Shown: positions 49,807 through 59,673, counted from the first letter of the stretch. The stretch: DNA of 64,000 nt from Ensifer sp. LCM 4579 (GCF_001854885.1 NZ_MDDV01000006.1:1-64000), one strand, 5' to 3'. The notes: generated by a model from the letters alone, not told the origin. Numbers and translations are program-made.

Positions 49807-49828
49807 CACATAAAGATATCTTTATGTG
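49807..49828 (-). promoter_or_regulatory. Perfect 22-bp palindrome, operator of the ArsR-methyltransferase/metF operon
   Basis: CACATAAAGAT is followed immediately by its exact complement ATCTTTATGTG. An ATAAAGATATCTTTAT core resembles what I recall of SahR sites upstream of methionine-cycle genes in Proteobacteria. Its place, ending 16 bp before the ATG, fits autorepression. Confidence 0.75.
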
Positions 49829-50185
49829 AATTGCGGACGGCGCGCAAGCGAATTTGCGCAGCTATGCAATGGGATGACGTTGGCAGACGGTCTTTCGCCC
49901 ATTCCTGTGCCGGTAGAGGAATCTTGCCACGGCACGTGACCGCGGCCATTGCCCATGGCTCGAGCCGGAACGCCGGGCGACACCTCTGCGTCCGCGCCCG
50001 AGGACCTGGGCGCCGCGTTCCAATAAACGAGCCCGGAGGTGACGAGCCGAACGGCGCGGGCCGGCGGCTTCGACGGCCTGTCGGCGGTCACCGCAAAAAT
50101 GCCGGCGGGCCCGGGCGCCCGAGCCGCTTCGCGAACGAAGCGGCCCGGCATTTGCGTCCGCAACCGACCCTCTCGGGCGAGCGCG
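49829..50185. other. Spacer between the ArsR-methyltransferase gene and ettA
   Basis: About 357 bp between the operator and the ettA stop. A 113-codon open frame crosses it on the minus strand, but it is Pro/Arg/Ala-rich, overlaps the operator, and has no ribosome binding site. Nothing else recognised. Confidence 0.4.
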
Positions 50186-51835
50186 CTATCGCGTCAGGCG
50201 CTTGTAGGTCACCCGTGTCGGGTTGACTGAATCGGGGCCAAGCCGGCGGATCTTGTCCTTCTCATAGTCTTCGAAGTTGCCCTCGAACCACTCGACGTGG
50301 CTATCGCCCTCGAAGGCGAGGATGTGGGTTGCGAGACGGTCGAGGAACATCCGGTCGTGGCTGATGATCACGGCGCAGCCGGCGAAGTTCTCGAGTGCGT
50401 CCTCGAGCGCGGCCAGCGTCTCGGTGTCGAGATCGTTGGTCGGTTCGTCGAGCAGGATGACATTGCCGCCGGATTTCAGCATCTTGGCGAGGTGCACCCG
50501 GTTGCGCTGGCCGCCGGAGAGCGTGCCGAGCTTCTGCTGCTGGTCGCCGCCCTTGAAGTTGAAGGACGAGCAGTAGGCGCGCGAATTGACCTCGTGCTTG
50601 CCGAGCTTGATGACGTCGTTTCCGCCGGAGATCTCTTCCCAGACGGTCTTGTTCGGGTCGAGCGCGTCGCGGCTCTGGTCGACATAGGCGAGCTGCACGC
50701 TGTCGCCGATGCGGAAGGAGCCGTCATCCGGCTGCTCCTGGCCGGTGATCATCCGGAAGAGCGTCGTCTTGCCGGCACCGTTCGGACCAATGACGCCGAC
50801 GATGCCGCCCGGCGGCAATTTGAAGCTCAGCCCGTCGATCAGGAGCTGGTCGCCATAGCCCTTGGAAAGATTGTCCGCTTCGATGACGACCTGGCCGAGC
50901 CGCTCGCCGACGGGGATGATGATCTGCGCGTCGCCCGGGCGCCGATCGGCGGCCGCCTTGACCAGTTCGTCGTAGGCGCGGATACGCGCCTTCGACTTTG
51001 CCTGGCGGGCCTTCGGGCTCGAGGAGATCCATTCCTGCTCGCGGCTGATCGCCTTCTGTCGGGTGGCCTCCTCCCGTCCCTCCTGCGCCATGCGCTTGGC
51101 CTTGGCTTCGAGATAGGCCGAATAGTTGCCCTCATAGGGAATGCCTCGGCCACGGTCGAGCTCGAGGATCCATCCGGTGACGTTGTCGAGGAAGTAACGG
51201 TCGTGCGTGATCATCAGCACGGCCCCCGGATATTCGCGCAGATGCTTCTCGAGCCAGGCGATCGTCTCGGCGTCGAGATGGTTGGTCGGCTCGTCGAGCA
51301 GCAGCAGGTCCGGCTGCGAGAGCAGCAGCTTGCATAGCGCGACGCGGCGCTTCTCACCGCCCGAGAGATTGTTGACGTCGGCGTCGCCCGGCGGGCAGCG
51401 CAGCGCATCCATCGCCATTTCCACCTGGCTGTCGAGATCCCAGAGGTTCTGGCTGTCGATGATGTCCTGGAGCTTCGCCCCCTCTTCCGCCGTCTCGTCG
51501 GAATAGTTCATCATCAGCTCGTTGTAACGGTCGAGGATCGCCTTCTTGGCGGCGACGCCCTCCATGACATTCCCGACCACGGTCTTTGCGGGGTCGAGTT
51601 GCGGCTCCTGCGACAGATAGCCGATCGTAGCGCCTTCCGCGACCCAGGCCTCGCCGGTATATTCACGGTCGAGACCGGCCATGATTCTAAGGACGGTCGA
51701 TTTGCCGGCCCCGTTCGGGCCGAGGATGCCGATCTTGGCGTCCGGATAGAAGGACAGATGGATGTTCTCCAGGACCTTCTTGTTGCCGTAGGCCTTATTG
51801 AGCCCGGCCATGTGATAGATGAATTGACGTGCCAT
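50186..51835 (-). CDS. ettA: ABC-F translation factor EttA
   Basis: Energy-dependent translational throttle: an ABC-F ATPase that binds the ribosomal E site and gates the first steps of elongation by ATP/ADP ratio. The 549-residue protein has two ABC domains with Walker [10 protein letters not shown] and GPNGAGKTT, signatures [12 protein letters not shown] and [12 protein letters not shown], Walker [12 protein letters not shown] and [11 protein letters not shown], the arm insertion ([21 protein letters not shown]) and the inter-domain linker. ATG 51835 ([17 protein letters not shown]) is the family start. Confidence 0.96.
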   Translation of the reverse strand: MARQFIYHMAGLNKAYGNKKVLENIHLSFYPDAKIGILGPNGAGKSTVLRIMAGLDREYTGEAWVAEGATIGYLSQEPQLDPAKTVVGNVMEGVAAKKAILDRYNELMMNYSDETAEEGAKLQDIIDSQNLWDLDSQVEMAMDALRCPPGDADVNNLSGGEKRRVALCKLLLSQPDLLLLDEPTNHLDAETIAWLEKHLREYPGAVLMITHDRYFLDNVTGWILELDRGRGIPYEGNYSAYLEAKAKRMAQEGREEATRQKAISREQEWISSSPKARQAKSKARIRAYDELVKAAADRRPGDAQIIIPVGERLGQVVIEADNLSKGYGDQLLIDGLSFKLPPGGIVGVIGPNGAGKTTLFRMITGQEQPDDGSFRIGDSVQLAYVDQSRDALDPNKTVWEEISGGNDVIKLGKHEVNSRAYCSSFNFKGGDQQQKLGTLSGGQRNRVHLAKMLKSGGNVILLDEPTNDLDTETLAALEDALENFAGCAVIISHDRMFLDRLATHILAFEGDSHVEWFEGNFEDYEKDKIRRLGPDSVNPTRVTYKRLTR

Positions 51836-51955
51836 GAAGCATGCTCCGCATCGGAAGGGGGAAATTTGCCCGCTATGTAGGCGAAATGTGGTGGCGGGGC
51901 AATCCGCCAATGGCTTTGCCCACGCCGATCCCTTGCTTGCGGAGTGCCGTTTGGA

Positions 51956-52726
51956 TCAAACCGGCCCGGCGGCGGCCACGATCCCCTTCGCGCATTTGAA
52001 CTCGGTGGGTCCGGCCGCCTGGATCAGGCTCTGGATATCCGCCTTGCCCGAAAGTTCGCCGGAAAGCCCGAGGGTGAGGCCGGTGATCACGCTGCGCCCG
52101 GCCACCGTCTGGCAGCGCATCCGCACCCGCTCTCCCGCACCGGCTCCGAAGCTCTTGTCGAATGCCGCCTTGATCTCGGCTTCGCCGAGCTCGGATCCGA
52201 TCCTGCCGGCAAAGAGCGCCCGCACGGCGGAATCATTCAACTGGTCGAGCAGACGAAGCTGCAAGGCGAAGTATTCCTCGGCATTTGCCGCCTGGCAGGT
52301 GCCGCTGCGCAGCCACTGATGCCGATCGAGGCCGGATTTCACGCCCGGCATGGCGACGAGCAGGCGCGCGGCCGTCTCGTCCGCCATGGCGAGCTTCGGC
52401 AGATCGAGCCAGTCGCCCTTGCGGTCGCGGCTCTTCAGTTCCACCTCGACGCCGCAATAGCTCTTCCTGAGCGGCCACAGACCGTGAAGCGAAAAATGTG
52501 TCGCGTCAAACCGCTCGGCCGCCTGGTCGACGCACTCCTTGCGCGTCGGCCGCGTCTCGCAGAAACCCGGCTGCCAGCTGACCGCCAGAACATATTGCGT
52601 CCGGCCGGCTTCCGCCGCCTCCCCGCCCCCGGCCGCCGCTTGTTCCTGCGCCGCCGCCGGGGATACAAGACCCAGTCCCAGCACAAGCGCTGCAACCCGC
52701 ACTACACTCACCATTCCCCGTGCCAT
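51956..52726 (-). CDS. Ribonuclease T2 family protein with altered catalytic motif II
   Basis: A 256-residue secreted protein: signal VAALVLGLGLVSPAAAQ, then an RNase T2 fold with WQPGFC (start of the domain), CAS I FSLHGLWP (78-85, His81) and CAS II region HQWLRSGTC (136-144). In active enzymes CAS II is HEWxKHGTC, where the Glu and second His are catalytic; here they are Gln137 and Ser141, and Lys is Arg140. The cysteines are kept. Catalysis may therefore be lost or altered. ATG 52726 has GGAGG upstream. Confidence 0.85.
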   Translation of the reverse strand: MARGMVSVVRVAALVLGLGLVSPAAAQEQAAAGGGEAAEAGRTQYVLAVSWQPGFCETRPTRKECVDQAAERFDATHFSLHGLWPLRKSYCGVEVELKSRDRKGDWLDLPKLAMADETAARLLVAMPGVKSGLDRHQWLRSGTCQAANAEEYFALQLRLLDQLNDSAVRALFAGRIGSELGEAEIKAAFDKSFGAGAGERVRMRCQTVAGRSVITGLTLGLSGELSGKADIQSLIQAAGPTEFKCAKGIVAAAGPV

Positions 52727-52962
52727 AATGGCCTCCATTGAAAAAACAAAACGAGAACAAAAGAACAACAAAAACGGGAAAATTGCAACCCCCTGCTGAA
52801 GGCGCCTGACCACAGGCCGAAATTCTTCTGACCTCATGCGCAACAAGCAACAAGCGGCGATTGCCTTTGGCAGCCAAATCGATTTGATATCTCAGCGCGG
52901 ATTTCAGGCTCGGCTCGTCCGGATGGGCATTGCGCGTTTTGAGGAATTGTTCGGGGATTGGT

Positions 52963-53916
52963 ATGTTCGGGCAGGTAAACACGCTTCAAAGCCCGACCGG
53001 CGCATTGCTCGCCTGGCGCCACTGGCCTGCCTCCGGCGAACCGCTCGCCATTCTGCTCATCAGCCATGGCCTCGCCGAACATTCCGTCCGCTACGCCCGG
53101 TTTGCAGAGGCAATGGCCGCCCACGGCTTGCATGTCTACGCCCATGACCACCGCGGACACGGACATACGCGCGCACCCGAAGCACCGCCGGCAATGTTTG
53201 CCCGGAAGGGCGGCGTCGAAATGGTCATTGCCGACTTGCGCGCCCTGCGCGAGATGGCCGTCGCGCGTCATCCCGGTCTGCCGGTCATCCTCTTCGGACA
53301 CTCCATGGGTGGCCTGATCGCCCTCAATGCAGGCGAAACGCATCCTCGATCCTATGATGCGCTCGCCGTCTGGAACTCCAATTTCCGACCGGGTCCTGCC
53401 GGCCGCGCGGCTCAGGCGATCCTCCGGATCGAGAGAATGCTGAAAGGCTCGGATGTGCCGAGCCCGATGCTTTCGCGTCTCACCTTCGGCGCCTGGGCCC
53501 AGGCGATCCCGAACCGCAAAACCGACTTCGACTGGCTGTCGCGGGACGAGGAAGAGGTTGCCAAATATATCGCCGATCCGCTCTGCGGCTTCGATGCCAC
53601 CGTGTCGCTGTGGATCGACCTCTTCATTCTCGTCTATGCCGGAGCGCGAGCGGACCGATTGGCCCGGCTTCCCGCGCGCCTTCCCGTTCACCTCGCCGGC
53701 GGTACCGCCGATCCGTCGACCGACGGCGGAGCGGCAATTCGCTGGCTTGGCGATCGCATGAAGGCGCGCGGCATGACGGACGTCACGGTCGCGATCCATC
53801 AGGACATGCGTCATGAAACGCTCAACGAGATCGGCCGGGAGAAGGCGACGCGAGACTTTGCCGACTGGTGCCGCGAGGCGGTGGGCGTGAAAGCCCCTAT
53901 GGGCGCACTATCATGA
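52963..53916 (+). CDS. Alpha/beta hydrolase (monoacylglycerol-lipase-like)
   Basis: A 317-residue serine hydrolase of the Hydrolase_4 family: oxyanion region LISHGLAEHS, DHRGHGHT, nucleophile elbow GHSMGG (Ser about 118), and an Asp/His near AGGTADPST and MRHETLNE. Its closest known type is monoacylglycerol lipase/lysophospholipase (PldB-like). ATG 52963 follows TCGGGGATTGGT. Its stop overlaps the start of the transporter gene (ATGA), making it the first gene of a three-gene operon. Confidence 0.87.
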   Translation: MFGQVNTLQSPTGALLAWRHWPASGEPLAILLISHGLAEHSVRYARFAEAMAAHGLHVYAHDHRGHGHTRAPEAPPAMFARKGGVEMVIADLRALREMAVARHPGLPVILFGHSMGGLIALNAGETHPRSYDALAVWNSNFRPGPAGRAAQAILRIERMLKGSDVPSPMLSRLTFGAWAQAIPNRKTDFDWLSRDEEEVAKYIADPLCGFDATVSLWIDLFILVYAGARADRLARLPARLPVHLAGGTADPSTDGGAAIRWLGDRMKARGMTDVTVAIHQDMRHETLNEIGREKATRDFADWCREAVGVKAPMGALS

Positions 53917-54863
53917 GCGATGTGGCCCTTTCCCGGTCGGCGCCGGATCGTCGCGTCACCTTCGGCATGACGCTGATGGTTCTTTCGGTGCTGATTTCGC
54001 CGGTGATCGACGTCTTCGCCAAGCTGGCGATCGCCACCGTCCCGTCGGCGGAGATCACCGCCGTGCGTTTCCTGCTGCAGGTCGTCTTCATTCTCCCCGT
54101 CGTCCTCTACCGGCGCACGCTGCTCGATCTCACCTGGAAAAAAAGCGCGCTGCATGCGCTGCGCGGCGGTCTCCTGGTGCTCACCATGCTTTCCTTTATC
54201 ACGACGCTCAAAGTGATGGAGGTGGCTGATGCCATCGCCATCTTCTTCGTCGAGCCGATCATACTCACCATTCTCGGCAGCATCTTCCTGAAGGAGACGA
54301 TCGGCTGGCGGCGCTACACTGCCTGCGCCGTCGGCTTCTTCGGCGCCATGCTCGTGATCCAGCCGAGCATGCAGGAGGTCGGAGCGATCGCGCTCCTTCC
54401 GATCGTCGCGGCTTTCACCCTCGCCGTCTTCCTGCTGGTCACCCGCATGGTCGCGCAGAACGAGGATCCCTGGTCGATGCAGTTCCATGCGGGCATCTGG
54501 GGCTGCCTTTTCTGCCTCGTGCTGCTGGCATTCGGCGAGGGAACGGGCTCGAGCATCGTCGACCCCGTTTGGCCGGAAGGGCGCGTCTGGTTCTACCTGT
54601 GGGGTGTCGGCGTCGCTGCCACCGTGTCCGGCGTGCTCGGCGTATATGCCTATCGCGCCGCCCCCGCCTCCGTGCTTGCGCCCTTGCAATATCTGGAAAT
54701 CGTGTCGGCGACGATCTTCGGCTGGCTCGTCTTCGGCGATCTGCCGGACGCGCTGAAGTGGCTCGGCATCGCAATCATCATCGGCTCCGGCCTTTATATC
54801 ATCTGGCGCGAGCGACGGCTGCAGAAGACCGCCGGCACGCCGCCGGTCTCGCCGGCAATCTGA
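53913..54863 (+). CDS. EamA/DMT-family transporter
   Basis: A 316-residue ten-helix transporter with two EamA halves (ISPVIDVFAKLAIATVPSAEI start; VAATVSGVLGVYAYRAAPASV and FGWLVFGDLPDALKWLG in the second). Similar proteins include S-adenosylmethionine and drug/metabolite carriers, but no substrate can be assigned. ATG 53913 overlaps the hydrolase stop. The ThDP enzyme gene starts 33 bp downstream. Confidence 0.85.
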   Translation: MSDVALSRSAPDRRVTFGMTLMVLSVLISPVIDVFAKLAIATVPSAEITAVRFLLQVVFILPVVLYRRTLLDLTWKKSALHALRGGLLVLTMLSFITTLKVMEVADAIAIFFVEPIILTILGSIFLKETIGWRRYTACAVGFFGAMLVIQPSMQEVGAIALLPIVAAFTLAVFLLVTRMVAQNEDPWSMQFHAGIWGCLFCLVLLAFGEGTGSSIVDPVWPEGRVWFYLWGVGVAATVSGVLGVYAYRAAPASVLAPLQYLEIVSATIFGWLVFGDLPDALKWLGIAIIIGSGLYIIWRERRLQKTAGTPPVSPAI

Positions 54864-54896
54864 GGCGAAAAAAGCAAAGCATTGGGAGGCGTTCGC

Positions 54897-56543
54897 ATGA
54901 AAACGGGAGGGCAACTGGTCGTCGAGGCGCTGGTGGCGAACGGCGTGAAGCGCCTATCCTGCGTACCGGGGGAAAGCTATCTGGCCGTGCTGGACGCGCT
55001 TTACGACACGGATATCGATGTCGTCGTCTGTCGCCAGGAGGGGGGCGCCGCGATGATGGCGGACGCCTGGGGCCGGTTGACCGGCGAACCGGGCATCTGC
55101 ATGGTCACCCGCGGCCCCGGTGCAACGAACGCGTCTGCCGGCCTCCACATCGCCCGGCAGGATTCGATCCCGATGATCCTGTTTATCGGCCAGGTGCAGC
55201 GCGACGCCCGCGAACGCGAAGCCTTCCAGGAGATTGAATACCGTCGCGCCTTCACCGAGGTCGCGAAATGGGTCGGCGAGATCGACGATCCGGCGCGCAT
55301 CCCGGAATTCGTCACCCGCGCCTTTGCCGTCGCCACGTCCGGCCGCCCCGGCCCGGTGGTGCTCACGCTGCCGGAGGACATGCTTACCGAGACCGCTAGG
55401 GCCCCCGCCGCGCGCGCCTACCAGCCGGTCGAAAGCCATCCGGGGCCAAGTCAGATCGCCCGCCTCGAAGCGCTCCTCAGGGAGGCGAAACGGCCGATCG
55501 CCATTCTCGGCGGCACCCGCTGGACGGCCGACAGCGTCGCCGAATTCCAGCATTTCGCCGAGCGCTGGCATCTGCCGGTCGGCTGCTCCTTCCGTCGCCA
55601 GATGCTGTTCGACCACCTGCATCCGGTCTATGCGGGCGATGTCGGCATCGGCATCAATCCGGCGCTCGCGGAGGAAATCCGGCAGGCCGATCTCGTTCTG
55701 CTCGTCGGCGGCCGGTTCTCGGAAATGCCCTCCTCCGGCTACACGCTGATCGATGTGCCCTATCCGAAACAGACACTGGTACATGTGCATCCCGACCCCT
55801 CCGAACTCGGACGCGTCTATCGCCCGGATCTCGCGATCGCCGCAAGCCCCCGCGATTTCGTCGCCGCGCTCGGAATGGTGCGGCCTGCCGCGGACCCTTC
55901 CTGGTCTCCCCGCACGGCGGCCATGCACGCAGCCTATCTCCGATGGTCGACTCCGCCGGTGACGGGGCCGGGTAACGTTCAGATGGGGCCGATCATGAAC
56001 TGGATCGAGGCCAATACGGCCCCCGACACCATCTTTACCAATGGCGCCGGCAATTATGCCACCTGGCTGCACCGCTTTCATCGGTTCCGCCGCTACGCCA
56101 CCCAGGCGGCCCCAACCTCCGGCTCCATGGGCTACGGCGTGCCGGCGGCAGTGGCGGCCCGGCACCTCCACCCCGACCGCGAAGTCATCTGCTTTGCAGG
56201 CGACGGCTGCTTCCTGATGCACGGCCAGGAATTCGCGACCGCCATTCAATATGCGTTGCCGATCATCGTGCTCGTCATCAACAACGGCATCTACGGCACG
56301 ATCCGCATGCACCAGGAGCGTGAATATCCCGGCCGCGTCAGCGCCACGGATCTCACCAATCCGGACTTCGCCGCGCTTGCCCGCGCCTATGGCGGCCATG
56401 GGGAGACGGTGGAGCGGACGGAGGACTTTGCCGAAGCCTTCCTCCGGGCCCGCGCCAGCGGCAAGCCGGCGATCGTCGAGATCAAGCTCGACCCGGAAGC
56501 GATCACGCCGACCCGCACGCTCAGCGAAATCCGCAAGGGTTGA
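54897..56543 (+). CDS. Thiamine-diphosphate-dependent enzyme (acetolactate-synthase-like)
   Basis: A 548-residue three-domain ThDP enzyme. Catalytic Glu48 in CRQEGGAAMMADAWGRL, central FAD-like domain (LGGTRWTADSVAEFQHF), and C-terminal ThDP motif GDGCFLMHGQEF to VLVINN. It resembles IlvB-type or 2-oxoacid/oxalyl decarboxylase-like enzymes; no small regulatory subunit is present, so it is unlikely to be the housekeeping AHAS. ATG 54897 has TTGGGAGGCGTTCGC. Last gene of the operon with hydrolase and transporter. Confidence 0.88.
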   Translation: MKTGGQLVVEALVANGVKRLSCVPGESYLAVLDALYDTDIDVVVCRQEGGAAMMADAWGRLTGEPGICMVTRGPGATNASAGLHIARQDSIPMILFIGQVQRDAREREAFQEIEYRRAFTEVAKWVGEIDDPARIPEFVTRAFAVATSGRPGPVVLTLPEDMLTETARAPAARAYQPVESHPGPSQIARLEALLREAKRPIAILGGTRWTADSVAEFQHFAERWHLPVGCSFRRQMLFDHLHPVYAGDVGIGINPALAEEIRQADLVLLVGGRFSEMPSSGYTLIDVPYPKQTLVHVHPDPSELGRVYRPDLAIAASPRDFVAALGMVRPAADPSWSPRTAAMHAAYLRWSTPPVTGPGNVQMGPIMNWIEANTAPDTIFTNGAGNYATWLHRFHRFRRYATQAAPTSGSMGYGVPAAVAARHLHPDREVICFAGDGCFLMHGQEFATAIQYALPIIVLVINNGIYGTIRMHQEREYPGRVSATDLTNPDFAALARAYGGHGETVERTEDFAEAFLRARASGKPAIVEIKLDPEAITPTRTLSEIRKG

Positions 56544-56670
56544 GAAGAGCCGTATCGCGGCGCCAGCCTTTGCATTTGAGGCAACGTCTTTACCCCCCTC
56601 TGTCTGCAGCAGAGACCCGGCCTATCGTGCCGAAACCTCCATGCGCACCGGCAAACAAGCGAACGGATCG

Positions 56671-57009
56671 TCAGCCGCGGATATGCAGCGTCTGCTGGTA
56701 GACGGCGGTGGAGCGTGCGCCGGAGCGGCAGTAGCCGAGCATCGGGCGCGGAAATTCGTCGAGTGCATCGACCATGCGGGTGACGGCGTCTGCCGTGACA
56801 CCCATCGGGCCGATCGGGATATGGGTGATTTCCAGCCCCAGTTCCTCGGCACGCGCGGCGATCGCATCGAAGGTGGGCTGGTCAGGCACTTCGAAATCCG
56901 GACGGTGGCAGACGATGGACTTGAAGCCGAGCGCCTTGATCTCGTCGAGATCCGCGACCGTGATTTGGCCCGCGACCGAATATTCATCGTTGATCTGGCG
57001 AATGTCCAT
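56671..57009 (-). CDS. DUF442/TIGR01244 phosphatase-fold (beta-lactamase-hydrolase-like) protein
   Basis: A 112-residue single domain. Starts MDIRQINDEYSVAGQI, has CHRPDFEVPDQPTFD, and the P-loop-like LGYCRSGARST (Cys94, Arg99), which resembles the tyrosine-phosphatase signature. In rhizobia such domains are linked to Blh/BigR sulfur-transfer operons, but here it is alone. Function not assigned. Confidence 0.82.
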   Translation of the reverse strand: MDIRQINDEYSVAGQITVADLDEIKALGFKSIVCHRPDFEVPDQPTFDAIAARAEELGLEITHIPIGPMGVTADAVTRMVDALDEFPRPMLGYCRSGARSTAVYQQTLHIRG

Positions 57010-57141
57010 GATGGCGTTTCCTCATCTGTCCTTTGCCTTGGTGTAGGCCGGGCGCCGGGCGGCGTCAATCGCCAGAGCGGGATGAGGAAAAGTCTGTGCG
57101 CTTTCCGCCCGCATCCCGCTGAAACGAACGGAACAATGCTT

Positions 57142-57999
57142 TCACGAGACCGTGAAGGCGAGCGCATAGTCGCGGCGCTCGCCCGGCTCCAGGAGGGCGA
57201 GTTCGCCGCCGGCGGAAAGCTCCGCCCGCTTCGCCAGCCGGTGCGACGCCGGCTCGATGCTGATCACATCGGCACTGCCGCGCTGGCAGCGCCAGATTTG
57301 CAGAAACGGCAGCGTCTCTGCCCAGAACCGGACATGAAGGCTGCGGCCTGCAAGCCCCGGCAGCGCGGCGAGCGAAACCTCCGCCCACCCGTCGTTGCCA
57401 GCGGCGGCGGGCACGCAGAAATGCGCGCTCTCCCCCGCACCGAAGCGCCAGGCAAGCGAACCGCTCTCGACCGACGGGCTTTCGATCATCGTTTCCTCGC
57501 CAAGGAGGCGGCCGGCGACGTTCATGTGATACATCATCATCGGCGCAAAGGCCGTAGCTCCGACATTGACGACTCGATCCTCGAGCAGCACGCCTTCGCC
57601 ATCCCGCTCGGCTCGCCAGCAGCGCTCGATCGCCGCCCTGCCGCCGCAGGCAAGCTCGACCTCGATGACGGCCGTACACCGGTTGCCGGCGGAACTCATG
57701 TCCCTTCTCATCACCGGTGTCCCGGCGAGCGACCCATGCAGCGGATAACGAGCGCCGTCACCCCGGCCGGGGACCGGTTCCGGATGTCGGATATGGTCGG
57801 GGCCGCAGGTGAAGAAGAAGCCGGCCAATGCGCGGTCGATCCGTGGATCTCCGTCGGAGGGAATTGCGTCGCCTGGCGACAGATCGACGCCGGCAACGAC
57901 GAAGGCGGCGATATCAAGGGCAGACGATCGGTCGAGCAGGAGACAGGCCTCGCCCCCAAAGCCATTGTCGCCTGTCTTGAGGCCGGTCCGCATTTCCAT
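57142..57999 (-). CDS. Aldose 1-epimerase-like (DUF4432-type) protein
   Basis: About 285 residues of a galactose-mutarotase-like beta-sandwich: RYPLHGSLAGTPV, MMMYHMNVAG and ISIEPASHRL fit the epimerase-like family with an expected carbohydrate site. The start is uncertain: ATG 57999 or 57993 gives MRTGLKTGDN; an upstream frame to 58089 is possible. No sugar genes are adjacent. Substrate unknown. Confidence 0.65.
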   Translation of the reverse strand: MEMRTGLKTGDNGFGGEACLLLDRSSALDIAAFVVAGVDLSPGDAIPSDGDPRIDRALAGFFFTCGPDHIRHPEPVPGRGDGARYPLHGSLAGTPVMRRDMSSAGNRCTAVIEVELACGGRAAIERCWRAERDGEGVLLEDRVVNVGATAFAPMMMYHMNVAGRLLGEETMIESPSVESGSLAWRFGAGESAHFCVPAAAGNDGWAEVSLAALPGLAGRSLHVRFWAETLPFLQIWRCQRGSADVISIEPASHRLAKRAELSAGGELALLEPGERRDYALAFTVS

Positions 58000-58251
58000 C
58001 TCCTTGGTGCCAGAATCAGCTGTGACAAGGCCAGGATAGCGCAACGGGACAGGTCTTTGCTCGGCCCTTCCGCATGAACCATCCGGCACCGGAAAACGTT
58101 ATGAATTCAGGAAAGTCGGGGAGTGGCGGCGATCGGCCGTTGCGCTCGCCGGCGACCTCGCCTAGCCAGGATTTAAGGGAATGTTCATGATGAATTCATT
58201 TACTTCACATTAACGTCGAAATCGGCATGTACCGCCGCGAGGCAGCCCCGA

Positions 58252-59673
58252 ATGAAAACAGGTTCTATCGTGACGTCAGCGACCCGCATCGGCCTTTCGC
58301 TTCTCGCCGCCGCCGGCCTTGTGGCCGTGGAACTGGCGCCCGCGCATGCACAGGAAGGCTATCGCGGCTATTGGCACCGCGGCGATGTGATGCTCGTCAC
58401 GCCCGAGGGCGACATTCTCGACTACATGCCCCGGGATGGCGAAGTGCACGCCGTGCGCGATCGCCGCGGCCGCACGGTGCTGATCGACGACTGGGGCAAT
58501 ATCGTTGCGACCGTCGTGCCGAATGACGGCTATGGCGTACGCCGCCGCGGCTACGGCGTCGACGTCTACTCCAACCGGCGCGACCGCGGAGACGGCTACT
58601 CCGAGCCCGGCGAATTTACCGGCACCGTCCCCGATTACCGCGACGTGACGCCGGCTCCGGTGGAGCGCGAAGAGCTTCCGAACAGCCTGCCTTCGCTGAC
58701 CGAGGGCGACCAGGCCGCCTATGATCCGCAGTATGACGAACCGTTGAGGCAACCTATGCCGCGGGCTGCCCCGGTGAGGGGCAAGTCCCAGGCGGAGATC
58801 GCGGCGCTGCAGGTTTTCCTTGACCGGGAAGGGTTTTCGCCCGGCGTGATCGACGGCAGGATGGGGTCGAACGTCACCAAGGCGATCGAGGCCTGGCAGC
58901 AGGCAACCGGCGAAACGCTCGATCCGAACAACACCGAAGACATCCTCGAACGGCTGCGCTTCGACGGCGGTCTTCCGATCACCACCTACACCATCACCGC
59001 GGCCGATGCGGCCGGACCCTATGTCGCCTCGATTCCGGAAGATTACGCCCACAAGGCCCAGCTTCCGCATCTTTCCTTCACGTCCACCGCCGAGATGCTC
59101 GGCGAAAAATTCCATATGGACGAGAACTACCTGCGCGAACTCAATCCGGGTGTCGATTTTTCCATTCCGGGCACGACGATCAAGGTGATCAATCCGGGTC
59201 CGGACAAGACCGGCAAGGTGGCGCGGATCGTTGCCGACAAGGGGCGCAAGCAGGTTTTCGCCTATGACCAGGCCGGGAAGATGATTGCCGCCTATCCGGC
59301 GACGATCGGATCCGCCGACACGCCCTCGCCCACCGGCACCGTGACCGTCGAGCGGGTCGCCTTCAATCCGGGCTACACCTACAACCCCAAGATCAATTTC
59401 AAACAGGGCGCGAACGATAAGATCCTGAACCTGCAGCCGGGGCCGAACGGCCCGGTGGGTACCGTCTGGATCGCGCTCTCCAGGCCGACCTACGGCATTC
59501 ACGGAACCCCGGATCCGTCGAAGATCGGCAAGACCCAGAGCCACGGTTGCGTGCGCCTGACCAACTGGGATGCGACCGAGCTCGGCAAGATGGTGAGCCC
59601 GGGCGTCACCGTCGAATTCGTGGATGAACCTGGGGCGCAGATCTCAGGGGATCTCTTCAGTCCTTATCAATAA
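58252..59673 (+). CDS. L,D-transpeptidase (YkuD) with peptidoglycan-binding domain
   Basis: A 473-residue exported enzyme: signal IGLSLLAAAGLVAVELAPAHAQ, an extracytoplasmic repeat region (about 30-150), PG_binding_1 (174-225; LQVFLDREGFSPGVIDGRMG), a LysM-like stretch and a C-terminal YkuD domain with catalytic SHGCVRL (Cys433) and IHGTPDP. It crosslinks stem peptides 3-3 or attaches proteins. L,D-transpeptidases are abundant in Rhizobiales, where they serve polar growth. Preceded by a 160-bp promoter region. Confidence 0.93.
   Translation: MKTGSIVTSATRIGLSLLAAAGLVAVELAPAHAQEGYRGYWHRGDVMLVTPEGDILDYMPRDGEVHAVRDRRGRTVLIDDWGNIVATVVPNDGYGVRRRGYGVDVYSNRRDRGDGYSEPGEFTGTVPDYRDVTPAPVEREELPNSLPSLTEGDQAAYDPQYDEPLRQPMPRAAPVRGKSQAEIAALQVFLDREGFSPGVIDGRMGSNVTKAIEAWQQATGETLDPNNTEDILERLRFDGGLPITTYTITAADAAGPYVASIPEDYAHKAQLPHLSFTSTAEMLGEKFHMDENYLRELNPGVDFSIPGTTIKVINPGPDKTGKVARIVADKGRKQVFAYDQAGKMIAAYPATIGSADTPSPTGTVTVERVAFNPGYTYNPKINFKQGANDKILNLQPGPNGPVGTVWIALSRPTYGIHGTPDPSKIGKTQSHGCVRLTNWDATELGKMVSPGVTVEFVDEPGAQISGDLFSPYQ

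Noticed and set aside
49792-49809. GTG start at 49809 for the ArsR-methyltransferase gene
   Set aside because: It lies inside the 22-bp operator and has no ribosome binding site; ATG 49791 has GGGGA at suitable distance.
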